Shown: piece after piece, positions 1-12,439 of the stretch
How positions within the stretch are numbered: the stretch's first letter is position 1
Layout: the number at the start of each line of letters is the position of its first letter
Source: Lamellibrachia columna
Taxonomy: Eukaryota > Annelida > Polychaeta > Sabellida > Siboglinidae
DNA length: 64,000 nt
Direction: 5' to 3'
NCBI GenBank assembly: GCA_963662155.1
Contig: OY759264.1
Coordinates: forward strand, 18,053,642-18,117,641
The notes under the pieces: model-generated
The model's input: only the letters and a program-made list of their open reading frames with translations
The model's database searches: none
Told to the model about the DNA's origin: nothing
Position numbers and translations under genes: made by a program

Positions 1-33
1 TCATTGGCATATCATGACTGAAAACAGAATATA

Positions 34-40
<7 letters not shown>

Positions 41-69
<29 letters not shown>

Positions 70-157
70 TGTATGTATGTATGTATGTATGTATGTATGT
101 ATGTATGTATGTATGTATGTATGTATGTATGTATGTATGTATGTATGTATGTATGTA
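41..157. repeat. (TGTA)n microsatellite
   Basis: Uninterrupted tetranucleotide TGTA repeat, about 29 copies. Any reading frame through it is a by-product of the repeat. Confidence 0.97.
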
Positions 158-158
158 T

Positions 159-177
159 AATACTACCAGTAATTTAG

Positions 178-216
<39 letters not shown>

Positions 217-231
217 CTACCAGTAATTTAG

Positions 232-306
<75 letters not shown>

Positions 307-326
307 CCTAAATTACTGGTAGTATT
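159..326. repeat. Inverted repeat flanking (AT)n tracts
   Basis: A 24-bp unit containing ACTACCAGTAATTTAGGTAC occurs directly at 159-182 and 213-236 and inverted at 303-326. The intervals are pure (AT)n. The arms could fold into a long AT-rich hairpin or cruciform. Confidence 0.9.
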
Positions 327-342
327 ATCTATAACAATTTAC

Positions 343-401
343 TACACACACGAACGCTCGCACACGCACACACACACACACGCGCGCGCGCACACACACA
401 T
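343..401. repeat. (CA)n/(CG)n microsatellite
   Basis: Alternating purine-pyrimidine tract mixing CACACA and CGCGCG, a sequence type able to form Z-DNA. Confidence 0.9.
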
Positions 402-561
402 AGTGACAAGGGTTCCCGATTAAATGAACATCCCTTTAAAAGGAGCAACTTTAACATCGGATATATGGTAGTTTGACCGAGTCCCAAGAAGTTCCTTAGA
501 GTCCACTGCATATAATTACAGTGACAGTTTAGAACAAAAACATAAGTACAAAAATACGCAC

Positions 562-639
562 CTCTTCTCTACCTCCACCGTGTTGCCAATGGTGGACAGA
601 AACTCACATCGTTTATCGTCATCCCACAGGTAAGGGTGT
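562..639 (-). CDS. Kinase exon: HPYLW / start of KEN-like region
   Basis: Acceptor ...TTATTCCAG precedes 639 and donor GTGCGT begins at 561. The first base completes the glycine codon begun by the previous exon (I-G-H-P-Y). It encodes HPYLWDDDKRCEFLSTIGN and about six more residues. This matches the end of a kinase C-lobe and the first helix of an IRE1-type KEN domain. It is 78 nt long and ends in phase 2. Confidence 0.75.
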
Positions 640-3600
640 CTGGAATAACAAGTTCAAATCATAAATCAGTGTAAATCTATTTCACAATACTGGCATTTAT
701 GCACCAGAAATTGTTCTCTATAGAAAACAGTGTAGTGTCCCTGGCCGAAATTCCACGTTATTCTGAAACTCTCATGTCAACACTAACTATTAGGGCATAC
801 TCCAAAATGTTATTGTTTTATAATGGTTGCACCTAGTAATGCACTAGATATTTTATATGTTCTGTCATGCACTGTGTGTGGTCATTTATGTTTTCTAAAA
901 TACTAACATCATGCATACTATTCTGACTAATTTATCTAGATCATCCTGTGCATTATATTTATTTCCACCTTCTTTCACCTTTTTAAATACTGTTGTATGT
1001 TTCAAGTCATTGATAAATACCTAATACTATTAAGACTAAAACATGATTACCAAATAGAAAAGTACGCATCTACTACAATCTCTGTCTTCTGTCTGTCAGC
1101 AATTATTTGTTCATTATCCACCCCCCACCCCATACAACGGACTTTTAGTTTAAGTACTACGATTGTCTACGCTGCGACGGTCGAGATGCGTCGGGTCGTA
1201 GACAATCGGGCGGTGTGCGGCGGGCTTAAGACGTAAGTAGCAAAATACACAAACACGAGGCTAAATTTTGGGGAGTGCCGATTAATGAAGGCCTACACCG
1301 GAACGTGGAAGATTGTGACTCGTGAATAATTGTTAATACAGTTAATAACCAGATAAAGAGTGATGGATCCAACAGACCACATAAAAAATCACATGCTACA
1401 ATAATTGGTGGGGTGAACATTTTCGATTTCTGTCATGGGAAGCGATCGGAAAGATAAACATGCTGTGGATGTTGGCCGAAAGGTGTTAAATGGAGAGATA
1501 TATGGGTTGTGTGGCAGAATTAAAGCGTAACAAGTCATGGGACAGAGACATCACCATTTGCAAAAACAACTAAGAATATAACACCAGTGGTTTACTAGGA
1601 AAACCTTCTTGAACACACATCTTTATTTCATGGGCCGCGCCATACTGTTAGATAACACACGCTATGTCACGAGTGCGGTGTTCTGGCAATATTCGCTCGC
1701 GAAATGAAAATATATTCGTACACACCTATTCCTATTATTGCCAATAGCTATTTGCGTCCAAGCTCGACTTATGTAACATATGTTGGCCTTTGTTTACTAA
1801 ACTAGTCGTCTTTCTAGCAAAATAACACGTTTGTTTGATACTTTGTATTAGTTTTGTGTTTGCCGGCCTCCCTTAATACGTCACCTTTGTTTAGGTTACC
1901 CCGATTTCATAGAACTGCGTATGCAATTATCATTCGTGCTGGTTAACATGTCAACTCTCGATCACTCGGAGAAATGACCGAAACTACAACTTTTAGAACA
2001 CATTCTGAGCAAACCATTGGCGTGATATTCTTGAGTTTAGTTGCACTGGTTAGTTGTTATTATCTCTTTTAGGTGCATAGCCACAAGACCATGCCTTTGT
2101 TTCGCTTTAAGCATCTGTCAAAGGTGAGATTAAACTTTTATGTTTAGGGCAGAGTAGAAAAAGGAAATGCTGAGTTTGACTGGACAATTTGACTGAGTCG
2201 CCTGGAGCTACACAAACCAGGAGAGTTGGCATAGGAAGTTTATCAAGGAACATGTTTTTTTGCTATGTGTATAATTGGAAAGACGTTTTCATGTCATGAC
2301 GTATAATTGCACAATTGCAGCATCAATGTGTAAATGATTATTGATGCTGGTTCAGCTGGACAACTCACAGTCATACCGATGTTTTTTCCACATGTAACAA
2401 TATTTAGCGTTCATTGCGTTTCCATCATATGCTTTAACTGTAAATTCAGGACCACTACTTTTTAGCTGTTAATTAACTTACTGTGGTAGCAATCTTCAAC
2501 AACAGCTGCAGACAACAACGTTGATGCATGACATTCATGTAAGATTAGTGTGCCAAGGTTCTCACCCAATTAGACTGGCTGCTGGTGACCTCTCTTTTGG
2601 ATCAACAGGCAACATTTTCTTCAGCATGTCAACCGTCACAGGGTCACTAACTGCTGAAAGGTCTGGTTCACCATTCCGAATCTTCCTTTCTGTCTCGTCA
2701 TCAGTAGGAGCATCATAGGGGTGATGTCCTCTTGTCAGTATGTTAAACACTAACATACCTCCTACCTAAAAACCACACCATAATGTAACATTGCAAAATA
2801 CCTCTTGTAAAGCAAAAAAAAAATACATGTTATACTGTTCATATTTTTCAGACAGAACACACCAAACAATACCACTCACTTGGATATCTGTTGCCGGAGT
2901 GTAATGGATGTTGCCGCTTCTCCCACATTGAAGCACTTCGCTGGCTTGCCAGAAACGGGTCCCTACAGAAAGGTTGTTTTAATTAGTGGTATTATATGTT
3001 CACATAACTATTACAGCAAATGATGTAGACACGTTAACTACATTTGCGCTTGTCTACATATAAGGTTACCTATTCAACAAGACATGTAATCAATTGTTCA
3101 ACTTATTAGATAGGTTCAACATGTGAAACTTTTAACTTGTACGTGTGGAAGATGTGATATACACATAGGGCGCGGTAGCAATGTGTTAGAGTGCCGGACT
3201 TATGGTCGCCGGGACTGAGGTTCGAAACGACCTGTTGCTGTTTCGAAACTTGAGCAACTTCGTTCACCCCAATCTATGCGCCGGGTAGTAAAATACCGTA
3301 CAAATGGGGTACATGTGTAACCTGTCATGGACTAACGGAGCTGTTGTCTCTATCTCTAGGCCACTGATTCGAGCTCCCGATCGAACACGTGAGAGGTGCC
3401 GAGCAGGCAGTTTTATTGCAGTAATGCTGCCGCTGACTCCCTACAGATGTCTACACCAGTACTATCGTTGGATATACCCATACATGTCCCAATTGTTACA
3501 AGAGGTTCAGCAATTTGATACACCTACACTTGTAAGCAAAGAATGACAAGAGTTGACATCGTCGCTACATTGGGTAAGAACGTTTCGAGTCTAGCTAAAT

Positions 3601-6600
3601 GTATGACCACATTTGTTAACTGCTAACGTGTTTGATTAAAGGCTTTCATAAATTAATTTTCTCTCAACTAGAATTGTCAGCTTAAACTCATTATGGCTGT
3701 CTCACCGGCGTTGGGAAAGAAATACAAAATGAATCCCTTCTAAAATATTTGAGACAAATAGTGTGTGATGTTATTTTAGATATTATCCACATATCTAACC
3801 CCAAATGTATCACAACAATGCTAGAAAAATGTATTGATATGCCAACATAAAAAAATCATCTATGCTAGAAACGCCATACAATGACAACAAACTTGTAGCG
3901 TACGGGTAGAACGGCTTTTACAGGTTGAGAACGTGTATGGGCAGAAGCAGCACGGGGAATCCTCAGGAAAAGCCCTGATATCACGGTGACGCAGTTCACA
4001 ACTTGTACACGTACAAGTTACAAGTTTGCCCTGCTGAACCTCCATACTATGTTTAAAGCATGCATCCATACGACATAACAACAGTGCTACTGCAGAATGA
4101 ATAATCGAACGTGCAGCTGTATGTTATTTCAGTTTCAAGAGTTTATTATTTTAATAGTCACAACGAGAGCCATTTAGCAACACGATTCTACTCTATGCTT
4201 ATAAAAACTGTAGGTAGCACAGCAGTAGGCTTGTAATTACATATTGTGAGTATGCGATTATATAATAAGCTGTTCTCCAGTAGAGTCTATACATAATATG
4301 TAAATACATGCCTATGTACATTCAAATAACAAACTTGTTGAAAGAGAAACAACATAACATTCTCTATTGCACAACAACCTACTTAGAATGCCTATGCTTA
4401 TCTTCATAACATGTGAGGCAAATGCTTATTTCATTATAATCCTAATATCAGTTCAAATGGGCAAATATAAAGATAATAATTAATTTATATAATGACATTA
4501 ATGATCACGAAAAATATCAAGATTTCAGGTTAAAAACATATTGTCTTTTCTTGTGTAGAATATTGGTAAACACTTCGAAGAGGTGAAACCGTCATGTGAG
4601 TTGTATGCGCATGGAGTGATTGCTGCGTAGTCGTGTTTGCTTGGAACTGAGTGTGTTGGAGCTTGCTTAAATCATGTCATCATATTAACCTGGGTTAATG
4701 ATAAAATATATGTTTTAATGGTAACAACAATTCCATTAGTAATTACTCTTTCCAGTGCATTATCTGCCTGCATAACAATGACTGGCACACACACAACTTA
4801 TCACACGTGGGCATATCACTCCTCCATAACACAAACCGATGCCCATTGTAATTTTTGAGTGACATGTAAAATACGTGATAAAGCATATAGCTCACACTCA
4901 TATCGGAAAGGTTGGCATGTCTGCAGTTTTTGATTAACATTCATTACATAATGACTTGATGTGTGCGTGCGTGCCTGTGTGTGTGTGTGATATTTCAATG
5001 AAAGAAATTAGTAGTACAAAAACAAGGTTAACAAACCTGCTTTCCCAGTAACACAAGTATTTCGTCCTTGGTCCACAACACGGCTTATGCCGAAGTCTGC
5101 TAGCTTCAAACACTCCTGTCCATCATTGATCACAATGAATGCATTTTCGGGCTGTAACATAAAAATCGTGATATACATCAATTATCAACTGCTTTAAAAA
5201 CACAATGACATTTTAGTTTTGGTTTAAATAAACCATTTTATATAACCTATTTTCAAAAGGTTCACTTGGGAGATGGTTGTGTTGTTTACCATTGAAACAT
5301 AATTTATCATAATATATTTATCACAATGATGGTGTGATTGTGTATGTACACAGGTCTGTGTGGTGTGGTGTGGTGTGTTGTGCTGTGTTGTGGTGTGGTG
5401 TGGTTTAGTGTGATGTGGTTTGGTGTGGTGTGGTGTGGAGTGGTGTTGTGTGTATACAATATGTATGTACTCAGGTATGTGCGACGTGTCTAGTGCTGTA
5501 GTGTGGTGGGTAGTTTGTAGTGCATGCGCTTCACACTCTCGCTTTTAGCTGCAGCCACCAGCTAGCTCCCTTTCAGGAGGTGCGTAGCCTCTCCATAGAC
5601 AATACCGAACTTATCTCCCCAGAGGAACACCACGAATACAGGGCATCATGCGGCCCTAGGCTAATCCGTTATGTATCTGGGAGCAGACTGGAGCCCCACA
5701 GGTACAGGTCCTAATCCAGTCCCCAATTATGGGCAAATAATAACTTTGGAATGTCTTTATGAATACCCATTTTATGTAGCTATGGCCATCTAGGGTCAAA
5801 ACACACCTATCACGCCAATACACCGGCGAAAACGGCCTCTATCGTTCACAGTCAGACTCACAGTAAGGATGCAATACTCGTTGATGCAATACTCGTTGCA
5901 TGCTCGAAATTTAACAAGATTTAACAAGATTGCCATCTCGAACAACAAGTTCCAGATGGCAAGCGGACAAGGAAGCCAATGGTCGCGTTAATTTAGACTC
6001 ATGGGATACTTGTGTTGGTTGTAGAATAGTAGAATATATTTTTATTGTGTACTTACCCTCGGTCTGGGACCTCGGGTGCGTGCTTCCTACTATAATTAAT
6101 ATAAACCGTCCAGATGGCGCTACGTACTCTCAAACAGTTTACATATCGAAGTATTCGCGGCGCGCGCGTGTGGTTTCTGCGATTGTTGGAAGTTAACGTT
6201 TTACGTAGCGAACATTTGATTTACCATAAAAACCACTAAGAACCCTTGATATACGGGGTATTTCGAAAAAATAAAGGCGTTTCGTTTCATTCGTGGGGTC
6301 GTAGATTAATCCCTGAAAGTGTGGCGCCCGAGGTGCAAGCCGTCTAGGAGGAAAACGTTAACAAACACAAACATACAAACATATGCTAGCTCGATTATAA
6401 TTAGGTTGGCAATATTTGCCTCTGAATTTACTCCTCCCTTTGTTGACTACATGAGTCACAATATTCTCAAAATCACTTATTCTGAAGACTACTTTGTTGC
6501 TGTAATTCTATGGATTCAAACATAAGGCCTACACACTTGACCATTTAAACAATTTGTGTCGAGAAAAAGATAATGCCAACCTTCAAATCTCGGTGAATGA

Positions 6601-6787
6601 TCTTTGGTTCCTGTGTATGAAGATGACGAAGTCCAGATAGCAGACCCCTGATCAAACCAGCAGCTGTTTGTTTCCATTCGTCTTCAGATTGGTTGATCAC
6701 ATGGTCTTGTTCCAACCATTCTTTCAAGTTGTACTCACACAGCTCCAAGATGATATATCCATACCTCCCCTTTGGGCATGTGGTCCA
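562..6787 (-). CDS. IRE1-like Ser/Thr kinase gene (partial, five exons seen)
   Basis: Five minus-strand exons join in compatible phases into one kinase domain: 6787-6581, 5151-5037, 2962-2880, 2765-2566 and 639-562. The order is LELCEYNLKEW, HRDLK|PENAF (catalytic loop, split by an intron), DFGISR (Mg-binding), GTRFWQASEVL (activation segment, ASE where most kinases have APE), TDIQ|VGGMLVFNILTRGHHPYD, and then HPYLW followed by the start of a region resembling the KEN domain of IRE1/RNase L. The key catalytic residues are present, so activity is plausible. The N-lobe (Gly loop, VAIK lysine) and the rest of the C-terminal region were not found. The gene should extend past 6787 and below 562. 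The family call rests on motif recognition. Introns carry a SINE and simple repeats. Confidence 0.82.
640..2565 (-). other. Intron of the kinase gene
   Basis: Between the phase-compatible splice sites at 2565 and 640. I see no other gene in it, only a short GC-rich hairpin at 1160-1208 and AT-rich unique sequence. Confidence 0.6.
1160..1208. repeat. 12-bp perfect inverted repeat in a GC-rich island
   Basis: CGATTGTCTACG at 1160-1171 and its exact reverse complement at 1197-1208, separated by 25 GC-rich bases. Perhaps part of a dispersed repeat; function unknown. Confidence 0.6.
2566..2765 (-). CDS. Kinase exon: subdomains IX-XI
   Basis: Acceptor TTTTTAG precedes 2765 and donor GTGAGA starts at 2565. 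It encodes VGGMLVFNILTRGHHPYDAP, an acidic stretch and LKKMLPVDPKERSPAASLI. This is the C-lobe, including the conserved Arg of subdomain XI (PKERS). The HHP and GGM wording is typical of IRE1-like kinases. The 200-nt exon ends in phase 2, as the next exon requires. Confidence 0.85.
2880..2962 (-). CDS. Kinase exon: activation segment
   Basis: Acceptor TTCTGTAG precedes 2962 and donor GTGAGT starts at 2879. The two leading bases complete a glycine codon and give GTRFWQASEVLQCGRSGNIH, followed by YTPATDIQ. The usual APE triplet reads ASE. Length 83 nt. Confidence 0.85.
2963..5036 (-). other. Intron of the kinase gene with SINE-like insertion
   Basis: The intron runs from donor GTTTGT at 5036 to acceptor AG at 2963. 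A plus-strand SINE-like element begins near 3168. The rest (3430-5036) is AT-rich with no recognisable coding segment. Confidence 0.6.
3168..3420 (+). mobile_element. tRNA-derived SINE-like element
   Basis: Begins GGGCGCGGTAGC, has a box-A-like TTAGAGTGCCGG segment and a box-B-like GAGGTTCGAAAC about 50 bp later, as expected for a Pol III tRNA-type promoter. The following body includes ACAAATGGGGTACATG, a wording common in animal SINE cores. There is no cloverleaf acceptor stem, so it is not a functional tRNA. The 3' boundary is uncertain. Confidence 0.55.
5037..5151 (-). CDS. Kinase exon: PEN and DFG motifs
   Basis: Acceptor TATGTTACAG precedes 5151 and donor GTTTGT starts at 5036. It encodes PENAFIVINDGQECLKLADF, then GISRVVDQGRNTCVTGKA. 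The DFG aspartate is intact. The exon joins HRDLK of the upstream exon in phase 0. Confidence 0.87.
5344..5450. repeat. Degenerate (TGTGG)n repeat
   Basis: Runs of TGTGGTGTGG with interruptions, inside the kinase intron between 5152 and 6580. Confidence 0.85.
6581..6787 (-). CDS. Kinase exon: hinge, helix E and HRD motif
   Basis: Acceptor TTGCTTTTAG precedes 6787; the exon ends ...CGAGATTTGAAG before GTTGGC. It encodes GRYGYIILELCEYNLKEWLE, a helical segment (GLIRGLLSGLRHLH) and IIHRDLK, which is the kinase hinge through the catalytic loop. Length 207 nt, 69 codons. No N-lobe exon was recognised upstream. Confidence 0.85.
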
Positions 6788-6807
6788 CTAAAAGCAAGAG
6801 AATATTT

Positions 6808-7040
6808 TATGGGCTAAAACACCAAACGATGTTAGCCAATGCTGATCTAACATGAAGCAGTGTGGTGGTTTTGTAACATACTTATATATTTTTCTTTCCC
6901 TACATTTCCAATGCATACATCCATGCATGTATTTTGTTGTTTGATCAGATATCCTGCTATGTGGTTCACCAGTCTCAGTTCTTCAAAATATAAGCGCACA
7001 ATAACTGGAAAACCGCGTGCGCTTGAACAGTGGTTGGGAT
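6808..7040. repeat. Direct repeat, copy 1
   Basis: About 235 bp beginning TTTATGGGCTAAAACAC; a diverged copy lies at 7463-7695, sharing for example GTTTGATCAGATATCCTGCT. The two copies flank a LINE remnant. Confidence 0.8.
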
Positions 7041-7224
7041 GCTATGCTATGAAGAATTACAAAAGAAAACGAGTTGGGAGTAACATTTAGTCCCGAAATG
7101 AAAGTTTCAGAACAATGTGGGATTGCTGCTTCAAAAGGTAGTCAAATTATAGGGCTGATTAAAAGAACTCTCAGATATAAGGAAACAGCTAATTATACCC
7201 CTGTGCAATGCAATAGTTAGTCCG

Positions 7225-7420
7225 CATTATATATATTGTATACAGACATGGATGTCATATCGCAAGAAGAACATAGATAAGCTAGACATAATAAAATGAA
7301 GAGCAACTAAAACAATACCAGAATTAAGAGATCTTAGTTATGAATGCCGTTCTATAATAGAATGCAAATTGTACTGGATGAAATTCCAAGAAGAGACATC
7401 AACATTCTAATTTATTAATG
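7225..7420 (+). mobile_element. LINE remnant (RT C-terminal region)
   Basis: Frameshifted translation gives IDKLDII followed by ATKTIPELRDLSYE. This closely resembles the end of the RT-associated region of jockey/CR1-type non-LTR elements. A related minus-strand piece occurs near 57650-57760. Confidence 0.5.
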
Positions 7421-7462
7421 CAAACGTTTGCTCAGGGAAGAAGTCATGAGAAAGCATGGCAT

Positions 7463-7695
7463 CTTTATGGGCTAAAACACGAAATTATGTTAACATATGC
7501 TGACCTATTATGAATAATATGATGATTATGTAACACGCTTATATATTTTTCTTTCCTTACATCTCTGATACATACATCCTTGCATGTATTGTGTTGTTTG
7601 ATCAGATATCCTGCTATGTCGTTCACCAGTTTCAGTTCTTCAAAATGTAAGCGCACAATAATTGGAATACGCGGGTGCTCGAACCAATAGTTGAA
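7463..7695. repeat. Direct repeat, copy 2
   Basis: Diverged copy of 6808-7040 in the same orientation. Identity is roughly 80% by eye. Confidence 0.8.
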
Positions 7696-9379
7696 ATTGT
7701 GCGTCAAATGTCAATATTGCGGGCCAGAAGGCCGTCTTGCGTTATGCTTATTGGTTGGACGTCTCCTCCTGTATTACTATGCCGCTGTTGTGCAATATTT
7801 GCGGCCGTGTGGTTAATTTATTTATTAATATTACACTATGGCCTAATCAACGGCAACCTTTTCTTAGCCAATCACAGAGGTCTGGTTATAAAATTAATGT
7901 CGTACACAGATAGAGCGTGTGTGTCTATTCATACGGCTCACCAGATTAGGATATAAATACATTCACAATATGTATGCATGTTATTTTAAATATTATTAAA
8001 AAAAGAGATTAGTATATTTGATCTGATGGGTGATTTTAGCGTTAATCTGCTCAATGTTGATAAACATGTAGCTAGCTCTGAATTTCGACAGGATTCGTTC
8101 GATCACTGCATATTCTATTTCGCCTCAAATGTCCTCGGAGTCGTCAATGCTAACCAATCACTGCCCCTATCGTACATTTGCACTACTTACTTGGTGTTCG
8201 TGCATACCGACTAGCCAGTTTACAATATAGCCTAGACGTTGCGCTATGGCTAAAGGCGTTAATTCCGGTCCGTGCATACGGCCAATGAAGAGTAAGAACC
8301 CTAATCCCTAATGGCAAATTATCAGATTTGAATGGTGACAAAGGTAAAGAAGTCAATAGTTAATTCCGACACTTTTTTATAATAAAGCATGTGATTTATG
8401 CCTAATTCTAAATGAGTATCTAATCATGTTAAATTGTGTAATGTTATATTAAAATCTGGCCATTTTCATTCAAGTTGGGACGTGTGTACGTTGTTGCTTA
8501 TTCATAAAAAAATGAGCTGCGTTCTGTTATTTTATTACCGCGCATCATTCTTGTAAGGGTGGCGCGACTATCCCTGAACTGGGTCCAAATGGGTTGTTTG
8601 AGAAATTCTTGCAACATAGCTCCCGATTGTTGAAAATCTATTTTTTTTTTAATGTGAAGCAGACAGGTGAGGGTAGGACGCCACAAAGCGTGACCTAGTT
8701 CAGGTGGTCCGACGCTGCATCGATGAGTTCGGGGATAGTACCGTCCAGTTCTGTCCGGTGCTTCCTAGAGGACACTGGAGTTGTCAGGCGAGGACGCCAG
8801 ATGTATTTTTCCAAACTAAACTTGAGCTTTTCAATTTCACGCTGAAACGTTTGTGCACACCCGAACTTAACATGGTTGTGGTGAAACATCAGCTTGTTGT
8901 AACCATGTTAACCTCACTGCTATATGACGCGGGTGGATATTATTTCTCATTACGAAGAGCCATCGTAGCTGCAATGAAGTAACGGCCGGGTTTATGCGGC
9001 AAAGGAGCCCCAATTCAAATTTCCCGGTTTAAAATTCGTGCCAGTTAACGGCTTTGCTCACAGCCATAGGGAAGCGGCTTTGATCTTTGTATGTAAAGCT
9101 GGTGCTGCACCAAATTATCAGGCAAATATTATAATCCGGATAGCCTTTATTAGTGGCTTGATTCAAGGTATGCTTTATTATTCCGGTCATTCTACGTGTA
9201 CATTTTACAGTTGTTAAAACAAATTCACATTGGTGTGATCATATGTCATAGCAATTACAATGATTGAGTGGGTATGTTGCTATAGAATCTAGTATTACTT
9301 TTGATATGGTGCATCATACCGGTTGTTAGTGGCCTGCTGTACATATGGTGTTGGGTTCCAGATATGTCGATACCATCGG
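7696..9379. other. No recognisable gene
   Basis: AT-rich sequence with short open frames only. Nothing matches a family I know, and no N-lobe exon of the kinase was found. Confidence 0.5.
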
Positions 9380-9620
9380 CGACGCAGGGGCGGGCCAAGA
9401 AAACCGAGAACAGCGTTCCAGGCGGTGCGCCTGATGAACCAGCGCTTGCAGGCCGAACCCCTGACGCACCAGATCTGGAGGTTTTCCTGGCCACCATGTT
9501 GGCGAAGATGATCACAAGGTTCGATGCATTTTGTCGAGAGCATTTTACTCCTGCTCCTGCCTTGGCTGGCCCATCTTCACTGAGAGATGTGGGCAACCTG
9601 CCGTTTAGGGTCTATTAGCA
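9380..9620 (+). mobile_element. DIRS 5' (gag-like) fragment
   Basis: About 240 bp strongly similar to 26728-26965. Shared blocks include CCCCTGACGCACCA, CTGGCCACCATGTTGGCGAA and CTGGCCCATCTTC. Because 26.7 kb is the 5' part of a DIRS element, this is a second fragment of that family. The frames are shifted between copies, so it is not functional. Confidence 0.65.
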
Positions 9621-11029
9621 CCAGCCAAGCATACGCGACATCGGGCAGCAAAACGAAAACGTAACTTGCCATCACCTTATAAAATCCAGCCGTATGTCTG
9701 CTGTTGGTATACAAACAAGCTGATTTTACATAAGTGAGTGTCTCATTTCTTACGTCTATGCCGTTAGTCGCAAAGTCACAAGCGTCCCCCCTACTACGTT
9801 CATGGTTAGCTTTATAACATCAATAACCACGGTAATAGAAAGAACTCACTTCACTCCGAAGATTCCAGGTAAACTCGTTATGAGTTTAATCAGACAAAAT
9901 AATAATAATAATAATTTTATTAAAATGGCAACTATAGCAGTTGAATTATACAATTGGCACAGTAAAACAACCAATGATAATAAATTAATTAAGACAAAAA
10001 TATGACTTTAAATATAAAAACTTAAAAGGTGCACGTACATCATGTTTAAAGTTATGTTTGTATATTAACAATGTAAATATGAAGGACATAATCATAAATT
10101 AAAACTTAAAACAGGCAATACTATAGTAGAATAAATTATATGGCCTACTACTATTATGTAAAAAGTAACTAATTTATAAATCAGTTCATAATTACTGCCA
10201 GTGTCTTAAAGCATATGGTATAAAAGAGTTCTGAAATCTTGCAGTTCTGCAACGCGGCACACAGTAAGTCCTCGTGTTTCGAGTTGTATACGGAGTTTCC
10301 CGGAGGGGAGGCAAAAGATGGTGTAATTTATGTGTAGATTGTTGATGATACATTTACATGCACAGACAATCGTTTCTGTGGTCAAAGATTACATGATGAC
10401 ATATCTATGCGTAGTCGTATTCCCATCGCGCTCCTCCTAAAATCGCGCACTGCTAGAGTTTATATATATTCAGAGATACGCCTACTCGTACATTCCTAGC
10501 AGTCTCCAGCCACGGTCTGACCATCTGGGTTCTACTTATTTGACATTACCAATAGACACCCATGCTCTGACTGGTCAGCCAAGATCCTCTCTGAGAAGAC
10601 ATCCTTGCTGTGGCTAATATTATGTTAATGACGGCACCATGGGCAAGCTGGTGGTCAGAGCTGCCTACGCACGTAAACTGGTTATATCCAGTTCTGGGAG
10701 TTTGATTCTCTCTGACTCTCGAATATATTTGTCCCGACTTGTCCTTAGTCTGTACTGGTTACCAGTCGACCAGAAAGCTGAGATTACTTGTTTGACTTTT
10801 TCTTAATAACTGAATTTATTTTATACAATTAACGAAATATGAGGCGAGTATTAACGAGAATCTTATAACCTGAACGAGCGCTGAATTCATCTGACTCAGC
10901 CTCCGAGTTCACGGTTTCCGTGTCAGGAGGGAGAGGTCCGATGCTCCTTGGAATGTCTTTAACAACCATATCTACTCCAGCATTAAACCGAAATGTAAAG
11001 TTAAAGCAGCTAACACGTCTGTATCATCC
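9621..11029. other. No recognisable gene
   Basis: AT-rich to about 10.2 kb, then more balanced. Short frames only. The last few hundred bases may be decayed 5' sequence of the LINE that follows. Confidence 0.45.
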
Positions 11030-12140
11030 TTGCCCCTTCGCCCCTTTATCTTGCCCACAACACCTTCCATTCTGAGTGCCGCAAGGATCCATCCTTGGCC
11101 CTGTTTTGCTTAGCTTATATACTACGTCTCTCAGCCAAGTCATTACTAATCATAATCTCAGTCATCACCTGTATGCTGATGATACACATTTTACATATCA
11201 CTTTCACAATCATATGCACAAGAATCTGTTTCGACTTCAACTGATTGTCTTATTGATGTCTTGTTTTGGATGGAATCAAGTTGGCTAAAGCTTAATCCAG
11301 ATAAAACAGACCTTATTATTATTGGCACTAAGCAACAACAAAATATGATCATCAGCCATTTTCCAGTTAAACTGTTTGGCAGTGATACATTCCCATCAGA
11401 CACTATTCGTAATGTAGGTGTTGTCTTTGATAGTGACTTCAACTTTCGCCAGCATATTTCTCAAGTATGTAAATCCTGTTTCTATCATATACGTGATCTC
11501 CGTCGAATTCGGCGTCACATATCTATATATACAGCTAAAACAATATCAACGGTATTAATTAGTAGCTGCCTTGACTATTGTAATTCACTACTAAATAACA
11601 TTCCTAAAAGAGACTTGGCTAAACTCCAACGAGTACAAAATTGTCTGGCATGTGTGGTACTCAGCAGGGCGCCTCGGTTTTCACCATCACTACCACTACT
11701 TAAACAATTACACTGGCTTCCTGTTTCTTATCGAATTAATTGAATTTTAAGCTGTCCACTCTTACATATTGTGTTATATCTACACAACAACCACCCTACT
11801 TGGCTAATCTCCTGCATCTTTCAAATATCCCTGGGCAGCTCAGATCAACAATTTCACAACAACTTATTGTGCCTAAAACAAAACTTAACTTTAGCAAACG
11901 TGCTTTCTCTATCGCTGCGCCTGGAATGAACTTAAAAAATATCTGAAACTATGGCTATCTTCCGAAAAAAACTGAAGACATATTTATTCCAAATTGCATT
12001 TCCACCATAAATCTTCAGTTGTCCCTCCTTCTGATAATGACCTTTGCGCGTCCCTGTTCACGATTATGCTTAATGATTCTGTTTTGTTGCGCCTCTGAGC
12101 TCATGTTCCTGAGGATGTAAGCGCCATAGAAGTTAAGTAT
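11030..12140 (+). mobile_element. Non-LTR retrotransposon (LINE) 3' fragment
   Basis: A decayed reverse transcriptase across several frames: [11 protein letters not shown] (motif before the active site), HLYADDTHF (YADD catalytic box), [52 protein letters not shown] and the C-terminal YLANLL ... LRSTISQQLIVPKTKLN ... RAFSIAAPGMN, then FRKKLKTYLF near 11980. This is the standard order for CR1/jockey-type LINEs. The 5' half (endonuclease) is absent, and frameshifts near 11265 and 11740 break the frame. The 3' tail runs to about 12140. Confidence 0.85.
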
Positions 12141-12439
12141 TAGTATTGATTTATTTGTATGTTTCACTGATGGCTTTCGCATCCCTTCCACAATACCACC
12201 AGGTGCACCTAAATTGACTATGGAAATCACTCGTCTACCAGGGATAACCTGGTCACAGTGCAACAGAAGCTGAGTAAACAAAAAAAAAGCTAAGTGGAAG
12301 ATTGCAGCTCCTTTTACATCAGGCCCTTTCCCAAAAATGGTGTTCTCACCATTAGACTTAAGAGAAAGACATAGCAAGGCGAATTCCGGTTCATTTATGT
12401 ACAATTTAGGTACCTCCCACATACTTCCCGAATTCAACA

